NCBI GenBank assembly: GCA_007117185.1
Contig: SKHA01000385.1
Coordinates: 1 to 6,447, forward strand
Source: Spirochaeta sp.
GTDB taxonomy: Bacteria; Spirochaetota; Spirochaetia; DSM-27196; Alkalispirochaetaceae
Reading direction: 5' to 3'
DNA length: 6,447 nt
Shown: positions 5,676-6,447 of the stretch, one piece after another
How positions within the stretch are numbered: position 1 is the stretch's first letter
Layout of the letters: each line of letters opens with the position of its first letter
Made by a program: the position numbers and the translations under genes
Notes under the pieces: generated by a model
Told to the model about the DNA's origin: nothing
What the model saw: the letters and a program-made list of their open reading frames with translations, nothing else
The model's database searches: none

Positions 5676-6447
5676 GTGAAACCACACGACGACCTGTTTC
5701 GGGAGATGGTCTCGGACCCGGCAGCGCAGCGGGATATGATTCAGATCTGCTTGCCCGATCTGGCAGCGCGGATCGACTTGGACACGGTTACACCGGTGGA
5801 CGCAACCTTTACCGGAGGCAAACAGGCGGACCTGCTGGTGTCGATGCGCGATAACCGAGGCGGCGAGCACCTGGTGTACATGCTGGTGGAACACAAGTCC
5901 TACCACGACCCGTTGGTGGCCGTGCAGCTCTATAGATATCTGGGTGCGATCTGGCAGCAACAGTGGATACACCGGGAATCGAAGGCGCGTGGGCCGTTGC
6001 CGGTGATCCACCCGGTGGTTCTATATCATGGAGCAGCACCGTGGACCGCACCGCTGGAGCTGACCGGGCTGCACCGCACAGGCGACCCTGATGCTGGTCT
6101 CGATCCTGACACTGAGCCGTTCATAACCGACCTTACCTATCGCCTGGTGGACCTGCGCACGATCCAGCCTGAGCGATTGCGCATAGCCACCCGAACCCTG
6201 GCGTACATGATTATCCTGCGCCACGTCCTGCGCCTATTCAGGAAGCCGGTAGCGTATAAGATCCTTACGATCATCACGGCACCAGAAGTAAAACCGGCAG
6301 TCCGAGAACGGCTACTCCAGTACCTCGTTGACAACACCGGGGAACAAAACACCGACGTTTTGATGACGGAATGGAAAAGGGTGGGGTATACTGTTGAGGG
6401 AGGCATGGACATCATGACGATGGCACAGGAACTGATGCGGCGGGGTA
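5676..6447 (+). CDS. Rpn-family recombination-promoting nuclease / putative transposase (3' end outside window)
   Basis: An open frame of 257 codons runs from GTG to the right edge with no stop. The N-terminus reads KPHDDLFREM, the usual beginning of the Rpn (Transposase_31, YhgA-like) family, which supports the GTG start; an in-frame TGA lies at 5610-5612 and no ATG or TTG is available between. The PD-(D/E)XK nuclease core is intact: D52 in ADLLV, E72 and K74 in LVEHKS, Q84 in VAVQLYRYLGAIW, with PVVLYHG downstream. Near the right edge MAQELMRRG resembles the family's C-terminal segment, so little is missing (members are often about 300 residues). Characterised E. coli Rpn proteins are DNA endonucleases that raise RecA-independent recombination. 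Codons such as AGA, ATA, CTA and GTA appear more freely than in the neighbouring genes, hinting at separate acquisition. No terminal inverted repeats or target-site duplications are visible. Confidence 0.85.
   Translation, partial: MKPHDDLFREMVSDPAAQRDMIQICLPDLAARIDLDTVTPVDATFTGGKQADLLVSMRDNRGGEHLVYMLVEHKSYHDPLVAVQLYRYLGAIWQQQWIHRESKARGPLPVIHPVVLYHGAAPWTAPLELTGLHRTGDPDAGLDPDTEPFITDLTYRLVDLRTIQPERLRIATRTLAYMIILRHVLRLFRKPVAYKILTIITAPEVKPAVRERLLQYLVDNTGEQNTDVLMTEWKRVGYTVEGGMDIMTMAQELMRRG

Noticed and set aside
5609..5854. 81-codon plus-strand frame starting in the intergenic region
   Set aside because: It overlaps the Rpn gene in another frame and shows no family features; the overlapping Rpn frame carries the conserved nuclease motifs.

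Overview
The window is GC-rich, tightly packed bacterial DNA from an organism with an inner membrane and an extracytoplasmic space. It holds four protein genes, two of them cut by the window edges. No tRNA, rRNA, insertion sequence or CRISPR array is visible. The combination of a DUF294/CBS signalling protein, an ActP-like symporter with a small DUF485-type partner, and an Rpn-type nuclease suggests a Gram-negative heterotroph. A high-GC spirochaete or a proteobacterium would fit, but the taxonomic assignment is only a guess.

Left half (1-3212, plus strand): one very long open frame that enters from the left edge. It reads as the C-terminal end of a PHP-family phosphoesterase (GGSDFHG motif), then a membrane helix, an extracytoplasmic Cache sensor, a second helix, two PAS domains, a CBS pair, a GlnD-like nucleotidyltransferase domain (DUF294) with its metal-binding aspartates intact, and the DUF294 C-terminal domain. 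The order is unusual because a putative hydrolase and a putative nucleotidyltransferase sit at opposite ends of one transmembrane receptor.

Middle (3188-5491, minus strand): a two-gene operon running toward the sensor gene. It encodes a DUF485/YjcH-like small membrane protein and, directly after it (TAAATG junction), an ActP-like sodium/monocarboxylate symporter. The symporter carries an inserted hydrophilic region of roughly 215 residues that should lie outside the membrane. Symporter and sensor genes converge and overlap tail to tail by 25 bp. A plausible reading is that the operon imports acetate or a related short carboxylate, while the Cache/DUF294 protein senses such a compound and adjusts metabolism. 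This link is inferred from gene association and domain content.

Right end (5492-6447): a 184-bp divergent intergenic region, more AT-rich than its surroundings on the operon side. It holds a strong Shine-Dalgarno sequence and a possible extended -10 promoter for the operon, a two-copy tandem repeat in the operon leader, a terminator-like hairpin on the minus strand, and an eight-C run. It is followed by a plus-strand gene for an Rpn-family PD-(D/E)XK nuclease (recombination-promoting nuclease / putative transposase), cut by the right edge. The most notable findings are the PHP-to-DUF294 receptor fusion and the enlarged extracytoplasmic loop of the symporter.
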